A stretch of 64,000 nt of DNA from Clostridia bacterium (GTDB taxonomy: Bacteria; Bacillota; Clostridia; Oscillospirales; CAG-272): positions 62,001 to 126,000 of the forward strand of contig JAFSYU010000060.1 in assembly GCA_017443595.1 (NCBI GenBank). Direction: 5' to 3'. The notes under the pieces are model-generated. The model saw only the letters and a program-made list of their open reading frames with translations. It was not told the origin of the DNA and did not search any database. The position numbers were made by a program, and so were the translations under genes. Shown here one piece after another: positions 8,965 through 20,088 of this stretch; position 1 is the stretch's first letter; every line of letters begins with the position of its first letter.

Positions 8965-11900
8965 TCAGTTGTCTTCGGGTGAGAAGCTGTAGTCGGTTAT
9001 CTCTGTGGAATCGCCCGCAACTTTTTTGACTTCTATGTTGCGGTATCTTTCCATACCTGTGCCGGCGGGTATCAGCTTACCTATGATGACGTTTTCTTTC
9101 AAGCCTTCAAGACGGTCTACCTTGCCTCTTATCGCGGCGTCTGTCAAGACCTTTGTGGTCTCCTGGAAGGACGCGGCGGACAGGAAGGATTCAGTAAGCA
9201 GTGCGGCCTTTGTGATGCCGAGCAGTACCGGCGAGCAGGTCGCGAGCATAAGCGTCTTGTCGCCTTCGTCTATCAGAGCCTGAACTCTTTCGTTTTCAGC
9301 GTTGAATTCAGATACGTCTATCTGCGTTCCGGAGAGCAGGTTTGTGCTTCCGGCGTTTTCCACCTTGACTTTTCTTGTCATCTGTCTGGTGATGACTTCT
9401 ATATGCTTGTCGTTTATGTCAACGGACTGGTCACGGTAAACTCTCTGAACTTCCGTTATGATGTAATCGTAAACAGCCGTAAGACCTTTTGTTGCAAGTA
9501 TATCGGCAGGCGCCATGTTGCCTTCTGACAACGGATCGCCTTTGAGTACGTATTCGCCCTCTTTGACCTTGAGCGTCATTATATTCGGAACGGGAAGAGT
9601 AGAGCTCTCACCGTCTTCGCCGGTAATGGTGACGTTCCTTGAACGAGCCGTCTCTTTTATGGAGATCGTACCGTCGCGGTCGGCAAGTACGGCGGTCTTC
9701 TTCGGTTTGCGTGCTTCAAACAGCTCTTCAACTCTCGGAAGACCCATCGTGATATCGGAACCCGCGATACCGCCGGAGTGGAACGTTCTCATCGTCAGCT
9801 GCGTACCCGGCTCACCTATAGACTGAGCGGCGATTATACCGACAGCCTCGCCTATGGTGACGGGTTTGGACGTTGCAAGGTTCATGCCGTAGCAGTGAGC
9901 GCAGACGCCGTTTCTCGCGTGGCATTTGAGTGTTGTTCTTACGGTAAGTCTGTCTATGCCGGCGGCTATGATCTTGTCGCAGATCTTATCCGTCATCATT
10001 TCATTAGCGCCTATGATGACTTCGCCCGTTTCGGGATTTACCACGGGATCTATAGTGAATCTGCCTAAGATCCTTTCCTTGAAGGACTCTATGACTTCGT
10101 TGCCGTTCTTTATCTCGTATACGTCAATGCCTTCCTTTGAGCCGCAGTCCGTTTCGGTTATGATGACTTCCTGCGATACGTCGACAAGACGTCTGGTAAG
10201 ATAACCGGAGTCCGCCGTACGCAGAGCCGTATCAGCCAGTGATTTTCTTGAACCGCGTGCGCCTACGAAGTAGTCCAGAACTTTTATACCTTCGCGGAAG
10301 TTGGATTTTATCGGTATCTCCATCGTCTTACCGTTGGTAGCGAACATAAGTCCGCGCATACCGGCAAGCTGACGCATCTGTTTGATTGAACCGCGGGCGC
10401 CGGAATCCGACATCATCTTGATCGGGTTGTACGGGTCAAGAGCCGCCTGCAGAGCGTCCGTAACGTCGTTCGTCGTCTTCGTCCAGGTCTCTATGACCTT
10501 TTTGTATCTTTCTTCCTCGGAGATCATACCGTCGTTGAAATACTCTGTCAGCTGAGCTACTTTTTCTTCCGCTTCCGCTATCAGATCTTTCTTCTGTTTC
10601 GGTATAGTCATATCGGGAACGGCTATGGAAAGCGAGCTTCTTGTGGAATACTTGAATCCCATTGCCTTTATGGCGTCAAGCACGGACGCCGTTTCGGAGC
10701 TGCCGTGCAGCTTGATGCAGCGGTCAACTATCTTTGAAAGCGCGCCCTTCGTTGCAACGAACGTTATTTCAAGCTGAAGCTTGTTTTCGGGCTTTGAACG
10801 ATCTACCCAGCCGAGATCCTGCGGGATAGGCTTATTGAATATAAGTCTGCCGAGCGTGCAGTCTATTATGCCGGTGCAGCTTTCGCCGTTAACGACCCTT
10901 GTAACTCTTACTTTTATCGGAGTATGCAGGCTTATGACCTTGTTTTCGTAAGCCATTACAGCCTCGTCCTCGGATAAGAACATCTTGTTTCTGCCCATAA
11001 GAGATTCTTCGTAGAACTTTATGGTGTAGCTGCCGTATTTATCGTCATGCTCGGGTATCGCGCCGCCGTGAGATTCTTTATAAGCCACGTAATCGTCAAG
11101 CTCTTTATCAGTCGCGGCAAGCGTGAGGTAATATGAACCCAAAACCATGTCCTGAGAAGGAACGGCAACGGCTTTACCGTCGGCCGGCTTCAAGAGGTTT
11201 GAAGCGGAGAGCATAAGGAAGCGGGCTTCAGCCTGAGCTTCAGCGGAAAGCGGTACGTGAACAGGCATCTGGTCGCCGTCGAAGTCGGCGTTGAACGCCG
11301 AGCATACGAGCGGATGCAGTTTTATCGCACGGCCGTCAACGAGCACCGGTTCAAACGCCTGAATGGACAGACGGTGAAGAGTAGGAGCGCGGTTGAGCAG
11401 TACGGGATGCTCTTTTATAACGTTTTCAAGGCAGTCCCAGACGTAGCTGTCTACGCGGTCGACTTTCTTTTTCGCGTCTTTGATGTTCGTAGCCTTCTGC
11501 GTTTCCACAAGGCGTTTCATAACGAACGGTTTGAACAGCTCAAGAGCCATTTCCTTAGGCAGACCGCACTGATATATCTTCAGCTCCGGTCCGACGACTA
11601 TAACGGAACGTCCGGAATAGTCAACACGTTTGCCGAGCAGGTTCTGACGGAAACGTCCCTGCTTACCGCGGAGCATCTCGGACAGCGATTTCAGCGGTCT
11701 GTTGCTCGGCCCGGTAACGGGTTTGCCGCGTCTGCCGTTGTCTATAAGCGCGTCAACGGCTTCCTGAAGCATTCTTTTTTCGTTTCTTATTATTATCTCG
11801 GGAGCGTCAAGCTCTATGAGTTTTTTAAGTCTGTTGTTTCTGTTTATAACTCTTCTGTAAAGATCGTTCAAGTCGGAGGTGGCAAATCTGCCGCCGTCAA

Positions 11901-12642
11901 GCTGGAGCAGAGGACGAAGATCCGGCGGTATTACCGGAACGACGTCGAGTATCATCCAGGACGGGCTGTTGCCGGACTTGCGGAAGGATTCCGCAACGTC
12001 AAGACGCTTTATAAGCTTTACTTTTTTCTGACCGGTCGTTTTCGGATCGCTCAGAGTTTCTTTGAGTTCCGCGCAGAGTTTTTCAACGTCAAGCTTTTCA
12101 AGAAGCTCTTTTATAGCCTCCGCGCCCATGCCTACTCTGAAATTATCGTTGTATTTTTCAAGATATTTTCTGTATTCGGCTTCCGTGAGCGGCTGGCATA
12201 CCGTCAGCTCGTCTGCGACCTCGTCAGCCTCGAGCACGATATACTGACCGAAGTAAAGCACCTTGTCAAGCGTTCTCTGAGAAATGTCAAGCAGCGTTGC
12301 CATTCTTGACGGGATCGCTCTGAAATACCAGATGTGAGATACCGGCGTCGCAAGCTCAATGTGACCCATTCTTTCACGTCTGACCTTTTTCTGAGTTACC
12401 TCAACGTGGCACTTCTCGCATATTTTTCCTTTGTAGCGTACGCGTTTGTATTTTCCGCAAAGGCATTCCCAGTCCTTTGTCGGACCGAAGATCTTTTCGC
12501 AGAACAGACCGTCGCGCTCCGCCTTTAAAGTACGGTAGTTTATGGTTTCGGGCTTCAGTACTTCACCGTAAGACCATGAACGGATCTTTTCCGGTGATGC
12601 AAGACCTATTTTTATTGAATCAAAAATATTCTTTTCTAACAT
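8965..12642 (-). CDS. rpoC: RNA polymerase beta-prime subunit, 1225 aa
   Basis: Catalytic subunit of RNA polymerase. The N-terminal zinc ribbon is seen as C60-L-C62 ... C75-E-K-C78. The active-site Mg2+ loop is [12 protein letters not shown]. The C-terminal half carries [20 protein letters not shown] (bridge helix/trigger loop region) and a second zinc cluster [13 protein letters not shown]. It ends SFSPEDN, full length for Clostridia without large insertions. It starts 19 bp after rpoB. The pair is not preceded by rplJ-rplL in this window. Confidence 0.98.
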   Translation of the reverse strand: MLEKNIFDSIKIGLASPEKIRSWSYGEVLKPETINYRTLKAERDGLFCEKIFGPTKDWECLCGKYKRVRYKGKICEKCHVEVTQKKVRRERMGHIELATPVSHIWYFRAIPSRMATLLDISQRTLDKVLYFGQYIVLEADEVADELTVCQPLTEAEYRKYLEKYNDNFRVGMGAEAIKELLEKLDVEKLCAELKETLSDPKTTGQKKVKLIKRLDVAESFRKSGNSPSWMILDVVPVIPPDLRPLLQLDGGRFATSDLNDLYRRVINRNNRLKKLIELDAPEIIIRNEKRMLQEAVDALIDNGRRGKPVTGPSNRPLKSLSEMLRGKQGRFRQNLLGKRVDYSGRSVIVVGPELKIYQCGLPKEMALELFKPFVMKRLVETQKATNIKDAKKKVDRVDSYVWDCLENVIKEHPVLLNRAPTLHRLSIQAFEPVLVDGRAIKLHPLVCSAFNADFDGDQMPVHVPLSAEAQAEARFLMLSASNLLKPADGKAVAVPSQDMVLGSYYLTLAATDKELDDYVAYKESHGGAIPEHDDKYGSYTIKFYEESLMGRNKMFLSEDEAVMAYENKVISLHTPIKVRVTRVVNGESCTGIIDCTLGRLIFNKPIPQDLGWVDRSKPENKLQLEITFVATKGALSKIVDRCIKLHGSSETASVLDAIKAMGFKYSTRSSLSIAVPDMTIPKQKKDLIAEAEEKVAQLTEYFNDGMISEEERYKKVIETWTKTTNDVTDALQAALDPYNPIKMMSDSGARGSIKQMRQLAGMRGLMFATNGKTMEIPIKSNFREGIKVLDYFVGARGSRKSLADTALRTADSGYLTRRLVDVSQEVIITETDCGSKEGIDVYEIKNGNEVIESFKERILGRFTIDPVVNPETGEVIIGANEMMTDKICDKIIAAGIDRLTVRTTLKCHARNGVCAHCYGMNLATSKPVTIGEAVGIIAAQSIGEPGTQLTMRTFHSGGIAGSDITMGLPRVEELFEARKPKKTAVLADRDGTISIKETARSRNVTITGEDGESSTLPVPNIMTLKVKEGEYVLKGDPLSEGNMAPADILATKGLTAVYDYIITEVQRVYRDQSVDINDKHIEVITRQMTRKVKVENAGSTNLLSGTQIDVSEFNAENERVQALIDEGDKTLMLATCSPVLLGITKAALLTESFLSAASFQETTKVLTDAAIRGKVDRLEGLKENVIIGKLIPAGTGMERYRNIEVKKVAGDSTEITDYSFSPEDN

Positions 12643-12661
12643 TTTGTTACCCCGTCTTCCG

Positions 12662-15600
12662 TTAATCTTCGTCTATATAATCGTCGGAATCGTCATCTTC
12701 AAATTCGTCGCCGTACAGATCGTCGTCTTCATCGTCGTCATCGGACGTTTCTTTGACGTAGCCTTCGTCCGTAAAGGTATCTTTATCGGATACGGTGTAG
12801 GCGTTTGCGGCTTCCTTATCGTCAAATACGCTCGGTCCGAGATCGGATGAGGTGTACGTGCTTTCCGGCGTGCTGTCGTCCGTCAGCGTGGAGAGTTCTA
12901 TTTCCATGCCGTTTCTGTCAAGCACTTTAATATCAAGCGCCAGAGCCTGAAGCTCTTTAACAAGCACTTTGAAGGACTCCGGAACGCCCGGCGTCGGGAT
13001 GTTTTTGCCTTTGACTATTGCCTCGTAAGTATCTACACGGCCTTTTACGTCGTCGCTCTTTACGGTCAGTATCTCCTGCAGGGTGTACGCAGCGCCGTAA
13101 GCTTCAAGCGCCCAGACCTCCATCTCGCCGAAACGCTGGCCGCCGAACTGGGCTTTACCGCCGAGAGGCTGCTGTGTTACGAGAGAGTAGGGGCCTGTGG
13201 ATCTTGCGTGGATCTTATCGTCAACAAGGTGATGCAGTTTGAGGTAATACATAACGCCGACCGTAACGGGGTTGTCAAACGGCTCGCCCGTTCTGCCGTC
13301 GTATAACGTGGTCTTTCCCGTTAAGGAAATGCCGGCCATCTTCTGCAGCTCTGAAATATCGGATTCGGTCGCACCGTCGAAAACGGGCGTCATGACCTTT
13401 ATGCCGAGCTTTCTTGCGGCGTAGCCCAAATGTACCTCAAGCACCTGACCGATGTTCATACGTGACGGAACGCCGAGGGGGTTCAGCACTATGTCAAGCG
13501 GCGTGCCGTCTGCAAGGAACGGCATGTCTTCCGGCGGAAGTATGCGGGAAACAACGCCTTTGTTTCCGTGACGTCCCGCCATCTTGTCGCCGACGGAGAT
13601 CTTACGTTTCTGAGCTATATAAACTCTTACGACCTTTGTTACACCGGGCTGCAGCTTGTCGCCGTTTTCGCGTGAGAACACGCGTACGTCAACAACTATA
13701 CCGGATTCGCCGTGCGGCAGGCGCAGGGAAGTGTCTCTTACTTCACGCGCTTTTTCACCGAATATGGCGCGCAGCAGTCTTTCCTCGGGCGTCAGTTCCG
13801 TTTCGCCCTTGGGCGTTACCTTACCGACAAGTATATCGCCCGCGCGGACTTCCGTACCTTTGCGTACTATACCGTCTGCGTCAAGGTCTTTTATGGTCTC
13901 CTCGGAGACGTTGGGTATTTCTCTTGTGATATCTTCAACACCGAGCTTTGTTTCTCTTGCTTCGTGTGAATATTCCTCTATGTGTAAGGAAGTGTATACG
14001 TCGTCGCGTACGAGTCTTTCGTTCAGCAGAACGGCGTCCTCGTAGTTGTAGCCTTCCCACGTCATAAAGCCGATAAGCGCGTTTTTGCCGAGCGCTATCT
14101 CGCCGTTTGCGGTGGCGGGACCGTCAGCTATAACGTCGCCCGCTTCAACTCTGTCGCCCACGTTGACGATAGGTCTTTGGTTTACGCAGGTACCCTGGTT
14201 GGAGCGCTTGAATTTGATAAGCGTGTAGACTTCTTTGCGTCCCTCGTCAGTTATTATGGTTATATCGTCTGCCGTGACTCTTTCAACGGTACCGGCTGAT
14301 TTTGCAAGTACGCAAACGCCGGAGTCTACGGCGGCTTTGTATTCCATACCCGTACCGACTATGGGAGCGTCCGTTGTGAGAAGCGGAACAGCCTGCTTCT
14401 GCATGTTGGAGCCCATCAGAGCGCGGGAGTTGTCGTCGTTTTCAAGGAACGGGATCATTGAAGTTGCAACGGACATGACCATCTTAGGCGAAACGTCCAT
14501 AAAATCAACTTCGTCGCGGTCAGCCTCGCGGACTTCGTTCTTGTCTCTTACGATAACTCTCTTGTGGACGAATCTGTGGTTTTCGTCAAGAGGCTCGTTT
14601 GACTGAGCGACTATATAGTTGTCCTCAACGTCCGCCGTCATGTATAACACGTCGTTTGTAACAACGCCGGTCTCTTTGTCAACGCGGCGCAGCGGAGTTT
14701 CAATAAATCCGTACTGGTTTATCCTTGCGTAAGACGCGAGATAGGAAATAAGACCTATGTTAGGACCTTCAGGCGTCTCTATCGGGCACATTCTTCCGTA
14801 GTGCGTGTAGTGAACGTCACGCACCTCGAACGATGCGCGGTCACGCGACAGACCGCCGGGACCGAGCGCGGAGAGACGGCGCTTGTGCGTCAGCTCCGCC
14901 AAGGGGTTGGACTGGTCCATGAACTGCGACAGAGGAGAAGAACCGAAGAATTCGCGTATCGCGGTCGCGATAGGACGTGAATTGATGAGTTCCGCCGGCG
15001 TGAGCTTTTCGGAATCCTGACCGTTGACGCTCATGCGCTCCTTGACTATCTTGTCCATACGCGAGAAGCCTATACGGAACTGGTTCTGTAAAAGCTCGCC
15101 CACGCAGCGCAGACGGCGGTTGCCGAGGTGGTCTATATCGTCCGTCACGCCTATGCCGTGTCTTAAGCAGAGCATGTAGTTTATGGAACTGAATATATCT
15201 TCTTTCGTGATATGCTTGGGAGAAAGCTCCGCGGCGTGCAGCTTGGCTTCGGTGATTATCATTTCACGGTCGCCGCCGCATCTGTTCATTATGTCAAGCA
15301 ATACGGAAAGATTTACTTTTCCGGTGATGCCGGCCTCGGAAAGATCGAACCCGAGAGCGGCTTCCGGCAGGATGGTGCCGTTTGAGAGTATTTTCATCTC
15401 GTTTCCGTCGTCAAGGCTTACGTACGCCTCGTTTACGCCGGAATAATCTATTTCATCCGCGATCTTCTGCGTTACTTCCGTACCGGCTTCGTACATCAGC
15501 TCGCCCGTTACGGGGTTGATGACCGGACGCGTAAGCGTTCTGCCCGTAAGACGCGAGCCTATGGACAGCTTTTTGTTGTATTTGTATCTGCCTACGTTTG

Positions 15601-16429
15601 CAAGATCGTATCTCTTTGGATCAAAGAAGAGGTTGTTTATGAGGACAAGCGCGCTTTCCTGTGTGGGCGGCTCGCCGGGACGCAGTCTTTTGTATATCTC
15701 TTTGAGAGCTTCTTCGTTTATGGAAGTTTTGTTGTTCTGCGCCTCTGTTATGATGAACGTATCCTTTGCCAGCGTTGCGGTCATCATTTCCTCGTTGCCG
15801 AAGAAATTGAGTATATCCGTATCCGTTTCAATGCCTAAAGCGCGGATAAGGATGGATACCGGTATTTTGCGGTTCTTGTCTATTCTGACGTAGAACACGT
15901 CGCTCGCGTCGGACTCGTATTCAAGCCACGCGCCGCGGTAAGGTATGACGGTGGAAGAGAATACCATTTTGCCGGACTTGTCAAGTTCGCTGTGATAGTA
16001 AATGCCGGGGGACCTTACTATTTGGGAAACGACGACACGCTCCGCGCCGTTTATAACGAACGTACCGTTGTCCGTCATAAGCGGGAAATCCGTTATGAAA
16101 ACGAGATTTTCCTGTACCTCGCCCGTCGTTTTGTTAGTCAGACGGACGGTAACGCGCATGGGAACGGAATAGTTGACGTCGCGCTCCTTGCATTCCTCCA
16201 CGGGGAACTCCGCGTGTTCATCAAGCTTGTAGTCAATGAACTCGATGATAAGGTTGTTCGAGAAATCGGTTATGGGAGATACGTCGTGCAGTACCTCTAT
16301 CAAACCTTCCTTCAAAAACCATTCGTATGAAGATTTCTGGATCTCGAGCAGGTTGGGAAGGGGCAGAACTTCTTCGATCTTAGAAAAGCTCACCCTTTCG
16401 GTCTTGCCAAGCTTCTGAGTTTTGAACAT
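12662..16429 (-). CDS. rpoB: RNA polymerase beta subunit, 1255 aa
   Basis: Core RNA polymerase subunit. The rifampicin-pocket region reads [20 protein letters not shown] with the wild-type Gln, Asp, His and (in SALGPGG) Ser positions, so sensitivity would be expected. [13 protein letters not shown] and [20 protein letters not shown] near the C-terminus are family signatures. The last 35 or so residues are almost all Asp/Glu (tail ending DDYIDED), an acidic extension beyond the conserved body. The start is fixed by GGAGAGG 6 bp upstream of the ATG. It is the first gene of the rpoB-rpoC unit, with 490 bp of non-coding DNA upstream. Confidence 0.98.
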   Translation of the reverse strand: MFKTQKLGKTERVSFSKIEEVLPLPNLLEIQKSSYEWFLKEGLIEVLHDVSPITDFSNNLIIEFIDYKLDEHAEFPVEECKERDVNYSVPMRVTVRLTNKTTGEVQENLVFITDFPLMTDNGTFVINGAERVVVSQIVRSPGIYYHSELDKSGKMVFSSTVIPYRGAWLEYESDASDVFYVRIDKNRKIPVSILIRALGIETDTDILNFFGNEEMMTATLAKDTFIITEAQNNKTSINEEALKEIYKRLRPGEPPTQESALVLINNLFFDPKRYDLANVGRYKYNKKLSIGSRLTGRTLTRPVINPVTGELMYEAGTEVTQKIADEIDYSGVNEAYVSLDDGNEMKILSNGTILPEAALGFDLSEAGITGKVNLSVLLDIMNRCGGDREMIITEAKLHAAELSPKHITKEDIFSSINYMLCLRHGIGVTDDIDHLGNRRLRCVGELLQNQFRIGFSRMDKIVKERMSVNGQDSEKLTPAELINSRPIATAIREFFGSSPLSQFMDQSNPLAELTHKRRLSALGPGGLSRDRASFEVRDVHYTHYGRMCPIETPEGPNIGLISYLASYARINQYGFIETPLRRVDKETGVVTNDVLYMTADVEDNYIVAQSNEPLDENHRFVHKRVIVRDKNEVREADRDEVDFMDVSPKMVMSVATSMIPFLENDDNSRALMGSNMQKQAVPLLTTDAPIVGTGMEYKAAVDSGVCVLAKSAGTVERVTADDITIITDEGRKEVYTLIKFKRSNQGTCVNQRPIVNVGDRVEAGDVIADGPATANGEIALGKNALIGFMTWEGYNYEDAVLLNERLVRDDVYTSLHIEEYSHEARETKLGVEDITREIPNVSEETIKDLDADGIVRKGTEVRAGDILVGKVTPKGETELTPEERLLRAIFGEKAREVRDTSLRLPHGESGIVVDVRVFSRENGDKLQPGVTKVVRVYIAQKRKISVGDKMAGRHGNKGVVSRILPPEDMPFLADGTPLDIVLNPLGVPSRMNIGQVLEVHLGYAARKLGIKVMTPVFDGATESDISELQKMAGISLTGKTTLYDGRTGEPFDNPVTVGVMYYLKLHHLVDDKIHARSTGPYSLVTQQPLGGKAQFGGQRFGEMEVWALEAYGAAYTLQEILTVKSDDVKGRVDTYEAIVKGKNIPTPGVPESFKVLVKELQALALDIKVLDRNGMEIELSTLTDDSTPESTYTSSDLGPSVFDDKEAANAYTVSDKDTFTDEGYVKETSDDDDEDDDLYGDEFEDDDSDDYIDED

Positions 16430-16852
16430 ATTTTCCTCTCCATTTTTTAAAAACTTACGATTTTACGCCGGGAATTATTTCTTTTATAATAAATTGCAAA
16501 AAGGCATAATCCCCATAATAGTGCAGTATAAAAGAATATCACCGCATCCCCTTTTTTTCAACACTATAATATTTATTTTTTTAGGATAAAATGTAAAGTC
16601 TAAATATTAACTCGCCGTAAATATTTGAACAGAATATTGTAAATTATAACTGTTTTTCGTCCGGTATATGTTAATGTTGCATAAAAAATATGCGGTAAAA
16701 AATACCGCGCATGGAGCTTTTATACAATTTAGCAAAAAAAACAAAATATATAAAAATTCATAATATTAAACGCAGGTTCACAATATTTTGTTGAAAATAT
16801 GCTCCTGTTCACCGTTACAGGCAAAAAAATTTCTGAAATATCACGTTTGCTA
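16430..16852. other. AT-rich intergenic region between rpoB and the YtrA operon
   Basis: This stretch has no coding potential that I can support. It is very AT-rich and must hold the rpoB promoter(s), but no single clear -35/-10 pair stands out on the minus strand. A small hairpin TGCGGTA / TACCGC lies at 16691-16708 without a T run. No ribosomal-protein leader was recognised. Confidence 0.5.
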
Positions 16853-16909
16853 TTGACAAAACGCGATCCGTGTGGTATGATTTAACTGTACTAATACAGT
16901 TCATACAGT
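16853..16909 (+). promoter_or_regulatory. Consensus promoter and YtrA-type operator
   Basis: TTGACA (16853-16858), a 17-bp spacer and TATGAT (16876-16881). Just downstream is the inverted repeat ACTGTA-CTAA-TACAGT (16885-16900), followed by a further TACAGT half-site at 16904-16909, directly before the AAGGAGCGG ribosome site. The palindrome has the form expected for YtrA-subfamily GntR repressors, and it covers the start of the transcript. Autorepression by the downstream regulator is the natural reading. Confidence 0.8.
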
Positions 16910-16921
16910 AAGGAGCGGAAG

Positions 16922-17296
16922 ATGTACCGTATAGATCTTTTGTCAAGAGTTCCCATATACGAGCAGATAACGGAGCAGACGGAAAAATTCATTATCTCCG
17001 GCGTGCTCAAGCCCGGCGACGCTTTGCCGTCCGTGCGCAGTCTGTCAACGTCGCTTCACGCAAACCCCAACACCGTTGCGCGTGCGTTTACCGAGCTTGA
17101 CCGAGCCGGTTTGATCTGCACGGTGCAGGGAAAAGGCTGTTTTGTTACGGACAACGCAAAACAAATACTGAAAAACAAAGCAAAAGACAGGCTGGCGGAG
17201 GTTGCGGCCCTGTGCAAGGAGCTAATCGCCGCCGGGATCGGCAAAGGCGAGATAATAGCGGAAATAAATAATATAAAAGAAAACAAAGACGTTTAA
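16922..17296 (+). CDS. GntR-family regulator, YtrA subfamily, 124 aa
   Basis: A short protein made of a winged helix-turn-helix (residues about 8-75: PIYEQITEQTEKFIISG, LPSVRSLSTSLHANPNTVAR, GKGCFVTD) plus a short helical tail of about 45 residues. The lack of a large effector domain marks the YtrA subfamily, which usually represses an adjacent ABC transporter and itself. The two transporter genes follow at once, with 15 bp to the ATPase, and a palindromic operator overlaps its own leader. The inducer is unknown; cell-envelope-active compounds are typical for the family. Confidence 0.93.
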   Translation: MYRIDLLSRVPIYEQITEQTEKFIISGVLKPGDALPSVRSLSTSLHANPNTVARAFTELDRAGLICTVQGKGCFVTDNAKQILKNKAKDRLAEVAALCKELIAAGIGKGEIIAEINNIKENKDV

Positions 17297-17311
17297 GGGG
17301 GAGAACCGGTA

Positions 17312-18220
17312 ATGATAGAATTGAAAAACGTTACAAAAAGCTTTGATAATAAAGCGGTATTAACAGATATAAATCTTGAATTGAAAAACGGTTCCGTATA
17401 CGGTATAGCCGGCAGCAACGGAGCGGGAAAATCAACGCTTTTGCGCCTTATAACGGGAATATATAAACCGGATAAAGGAGAGATAACGGCGGACGGAGAG
17501 CCGGTTTGGGAAAATCCGGCTGTCAAATGCCGCTTTGCGTTCGTGCCGGACGAGCCGTACTTTGCATCCGGCGCGAGCATAAAAAGCATGGCGGAGACGT
17601 ACAGGCTGCTGTATCCGTCTTTTGATAAGGAAAAATGTCTTACGCTTTCCACGGATTCCGGGCTTGATTACAGAAAAGCGATATCCTCGTTTTCAAAAGG
17701 CATGAAAAGGCAGGCGGCGCTGATCCTGGCGCTTTCGCAGAACGCCGATCATCTGTTTTTTGACGAGACGTTTGACGGGCTTGACCCGGTAATGAGGACG
17801 CGTTTTAAAAATCTGATAAATGAAGAGGTCATATCTCGCGGCGCGACGGCCGTTATCACGTCTCATTCACTGCGCGAGCTTGAGGACGTCTGTGACGAGC
17901 TTGTGATAATACATAACGGAAATATCGTATATGAAAACGCTATAGATATTATTAAATCAACTTACTTCAAAGTGCAGACGGCGTACGACGGACCGAAAAA
18001 AGAAGAAGATTTTGAAGGGCTTGAGATCCTTGATAAATCAAAAAACGGCTCCGTTTTCGAGCTGATAATCAAAGGCTGCCGCGCGGAAATAACGGAGAAG
18101 CTGAGAAAAACACAACCCGTGCTGCTTGATATATCTCCGCTTTCGCTTGAAGAGTTTTTCGTATATGAGCTTAAAACAAAGGGATACAGCGCCGAGCCGG
18201 TCAAAGGAGGTTTAAGATGA
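17312..18220 (+). CDS. ABC transporter ATP-binding protein, 302 aa
   Basis: Nucleotide-binding subunit of an ABC-2-type exporter. Walker A is GSNGAGKST (residues 34-42), the signature region is SSFSKGMKRQ, Walker B is LFFDETFDGLD, and the switch histidine is in ITSHSLRELE. The signature is the SKGMKRQ variant common in YtrB/BcrA-like exporters rather than LSGGQ. The C-terminal 90 residues are a variable accessory domain. RBS GGGGGAGA lies upstream. Its last codons overlap the permease start by 4 bp, which implies translational coupling. Confidence 0.95.
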   Translation: MIELKNVTKSFDNKAVLTDINLELKNGSVYGIAGSNGAGKSTLLRLITGIYKPDKGEITADGEPVWENPAVKCRFAFVPDEPYFASGASIKSMAETYRLLYPSFDKEKCLTLSTDSGLDYRKAISSFSKGMKRQAALILALSQNADHLFFDETFDGLDPVMRTRFKNLINEEVISRGATAVITSHSLRELEDVCDELVIIHNGNIVYENAIDIIKSTYFKVQTAYDGPKKEEDFEGLEILDKSKNGSVFELIIKGCRAEITEKLRKTQPVLLDISPLSLEEFFVYELKTKGYSAEPVKGGLR

Positions 18221-19944
18221 AAAAGAGTATATGGAGCAAAGGCTTATACTTGGAAGGTCTGCGCAGACTGCGCAAGCTTATGATCACTTTTTCCGCCTTG
18301 AACGTTGCTTTCATCGCTGTTTTTGCCGTTATCACGCGCGTTGCCGGAGGAAATACAGGCAAAGATTCGCTGTATCTTATATGGACGCTGTTGATATTCG
18401 TATTTTTAGGCGCGCCGGCGCTCGCTTTGCGTACTTTCTCGTTTCATAATAAGCGCGGAAGCTCCGACTTCTTCCACGCGCTGCCGTATACCCGCAGCTG
18501 TATATTTTTGTCGTTATTATCTTCGCTTATAGTTGCTATCGCGGTCGTAGTCGCGGTATCCGGCGCTTCCGCGTTTGCCGCGTATACGATGCTGCGCGCG
18601 GAAGCCGATACGTTCCGTAAGATAGCGTTCCTTTTGTTCTGCTTCTTTACGTCGTCCGTATTCACGGCGTCCGTTTCCGTTCTGGCTGCATCCGCGTCCG
18701 GCTCGGTCTTTACGGAGCTTGTGATGAGCACCGTTATGATGATATTCCCGCAGATACTTATATATGAATTCAAAAGCTTTATTCTTTCGGACGTATACAC
18801 GGCTGAAAGAGACATGTATCTCGGCTCCGGAAGTATGGAGGTCCCGGATTTCTTCAATCTGCCTCTCAGAATGCTTATGCTGTTTTTCGGCGGTAATCTT
18901 GATAGAATAAATGAACCGTTCCCGCTTATATACAGCGCGGTCGTCTGCGTTTTGTATCTCATCGGCGCGTATCTTTTGTTCCGATTCAGAAAAAGCGAAA
19001 CGGCGGGACGTTCCGCGCCGTCGCTTAAGATCCAGGCGGTTTTCAGGGTGGTGTTGGCCTGTGCGATCTCGTTCATCGGTACTCTTGAGCTCGTGCGGAG
19101 CATCATGAAAAACGATAGGAATAACTACATATCTACGGTCATAGTGATATTCACTATAGCTGTGATCGCGTATTTCATATTTGAGCTGATATCAACAAAA
19201 GGCAAACGTAATATTTTAAAAGCTCTGCCCGGATTTGCTGTCGTGATAGCGCTGAATATAGCCTTTGCCGGCGTTTATTACGGCGTCAGTTCGTATGAAT
19301 ATTCCTTCGGAACAAAACCGGAGCAGATCAGTTCAATAACAATAAGCGCAGCTGTAAAAGACTTTTATTGCACCCGTACCGTAAAACTGACGGATACGGC
19401 TTATATAAAATGTCTGACGGACGGATATAAAATAAGCGGTGAGGACACGGTGGAAGCCATATGCAGAAACGTCGTCTACGCAAACAAGTACGGGAGAAGA
19501 AGCGCCGCCGGTCACTACGTCGTATTTGACATAAGATGCGGTCTTATATCAAAAACAAGATCGCTAAGTTTGTTTTCTGACATCGAGCAGCTTCTTAAAG
19601 AAGAGATAAAACAGAGCGACGCGTACAAAAATAATTTAAGATCCGTTCCCGCCCAGATTAGCAAAAGGGACGCGGAGAGTTTTATAGGTATATCCGGGAA
19701 AAAAGAAAATGAAAAAATATCCGTACCCGGCTTCAGCGCGGTCGAAATAGTGTTGTATGAGTTGAGAGCCGAGCTGAAAGACGTTGACGCGGACGAATGG
19801 GAGAATTTTGTAAAAAGCCGCAGCACGGATAACGGCTTATACGTGCAGTATTATTCGGTTTACGGTTATACAAGTATACCGTTGTCGCAAACCCTGACGC
19901 CGCACGCGTATGAAACGGCGCTTAAAGCGGAGGTTACAAATTAA
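18217..19944 (+). CDS. ABC-2-type transporter permease, 575 aa
   Basis: Membrane partner of the preceding ATPase. About nine hydrophobic segments lie between residues 20 and 360, in two blocks separated by a loop (FFNLPLRM). The last 200 or so residues are a soluble, probably extracytoplasmic or membrane-proximal domain with no family I recognise. The arrangement YtrA regulator, ATPase, large permease suggests export of, or resistance to, an envelope-active compound, but the substrate cannot be inferred. RBS AAAGGAGG lies inside the ATPase gene. Confidence 0.85.
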   Translation: MKKSIWSKGLYLEGLRRLRKLMITFSALNVAFIAVFAVITRVAGGNTGKDSLYLIWTLLIFVFLGAPALALRTFSFHNKRGSSDFFHALPYTRSCIFLSLLSSLIVAIAVVVAVSGASAFAAYTMLRAEADTFRKIAFLLFCFFTSSVFTASVSVLAASASGSVFTELVMSTVMMIFPQILIYEFKSFILSDVYTAERDMYLGSGSMEVPDFFNLPLRMLMLFFGGNLDRINEPFPLIYSAVVCVLYLIGAYLLFRFRKSETAGRSAPSLKIQAVFRVVLACAISFIGTLELVRSIMKNDRNNYISTVIVIFTIAVIAYFIFELISTKGKRNILKALPGFAVVIALNIAFAGVYYGVSSYEYSFGTKPEQISSITISAAVKDFYCTRTVKLTDTAYIKCLTDGYKISGEDTVEAICRNVVYANKYGRRSAAGHYVVFDIRCGLISKTRSLSLFSDIEQLLKEEIKQSDAYKNNLRSVPAQISKRDAESFIGISGKKENEKISVPGFSAVEIVLYELRAELKDVDADEWENFVKSRSTDNGLYVQYYSVYGYTSIPLSQTLTPHAYETALKAEVTN

Positions 19945-20031
19945 AGTGTCGGCAGAGCCGACGAATTGTGAGCCGTTCCTGTGTAAACTTTTTTATCGGT
20001 CAATAAATTCCAAATCTAAAAAATTATTCAT

Positions 20032-20076
20032 AAAGGGGCTGTCGCAAAATGAAGAATTTTGCGTCAGCCCCTTTTT
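20032..20076. terminator. Strong bidirectional terminator between convergent genes
   Basis: A long stem (AAAGGGGCTG...CGCAAAAT pairing with ATTTTGCG...CAGCCCCTTT, one mismatch, 4-nt loop) followed by five T. It lies between the permease and the 3' end of the giant repeat gene. A second small hairpin without a T run (GTCGGC-AGA-GCCGAC) lies at 19948-19962. Confidence 0.85.
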
Positions 20077-20088
20077 GATTTGTTTATC

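Noticed and set aside
8965..16429. Long open frames on the plus strand inside rpoB and rpoC
   Set aside because: They are antisense shadows of strongly conserved genes and show no ribosome sites or recognisable domains.
20032..20076. Long palindrome resembling the end of an insertion sequence or a small inverted-repeat element
   Set aside because: It sits exactly between convergent genes, ends in a T run, has no target duplication or second copy that I can find, and is best read as a terminator.
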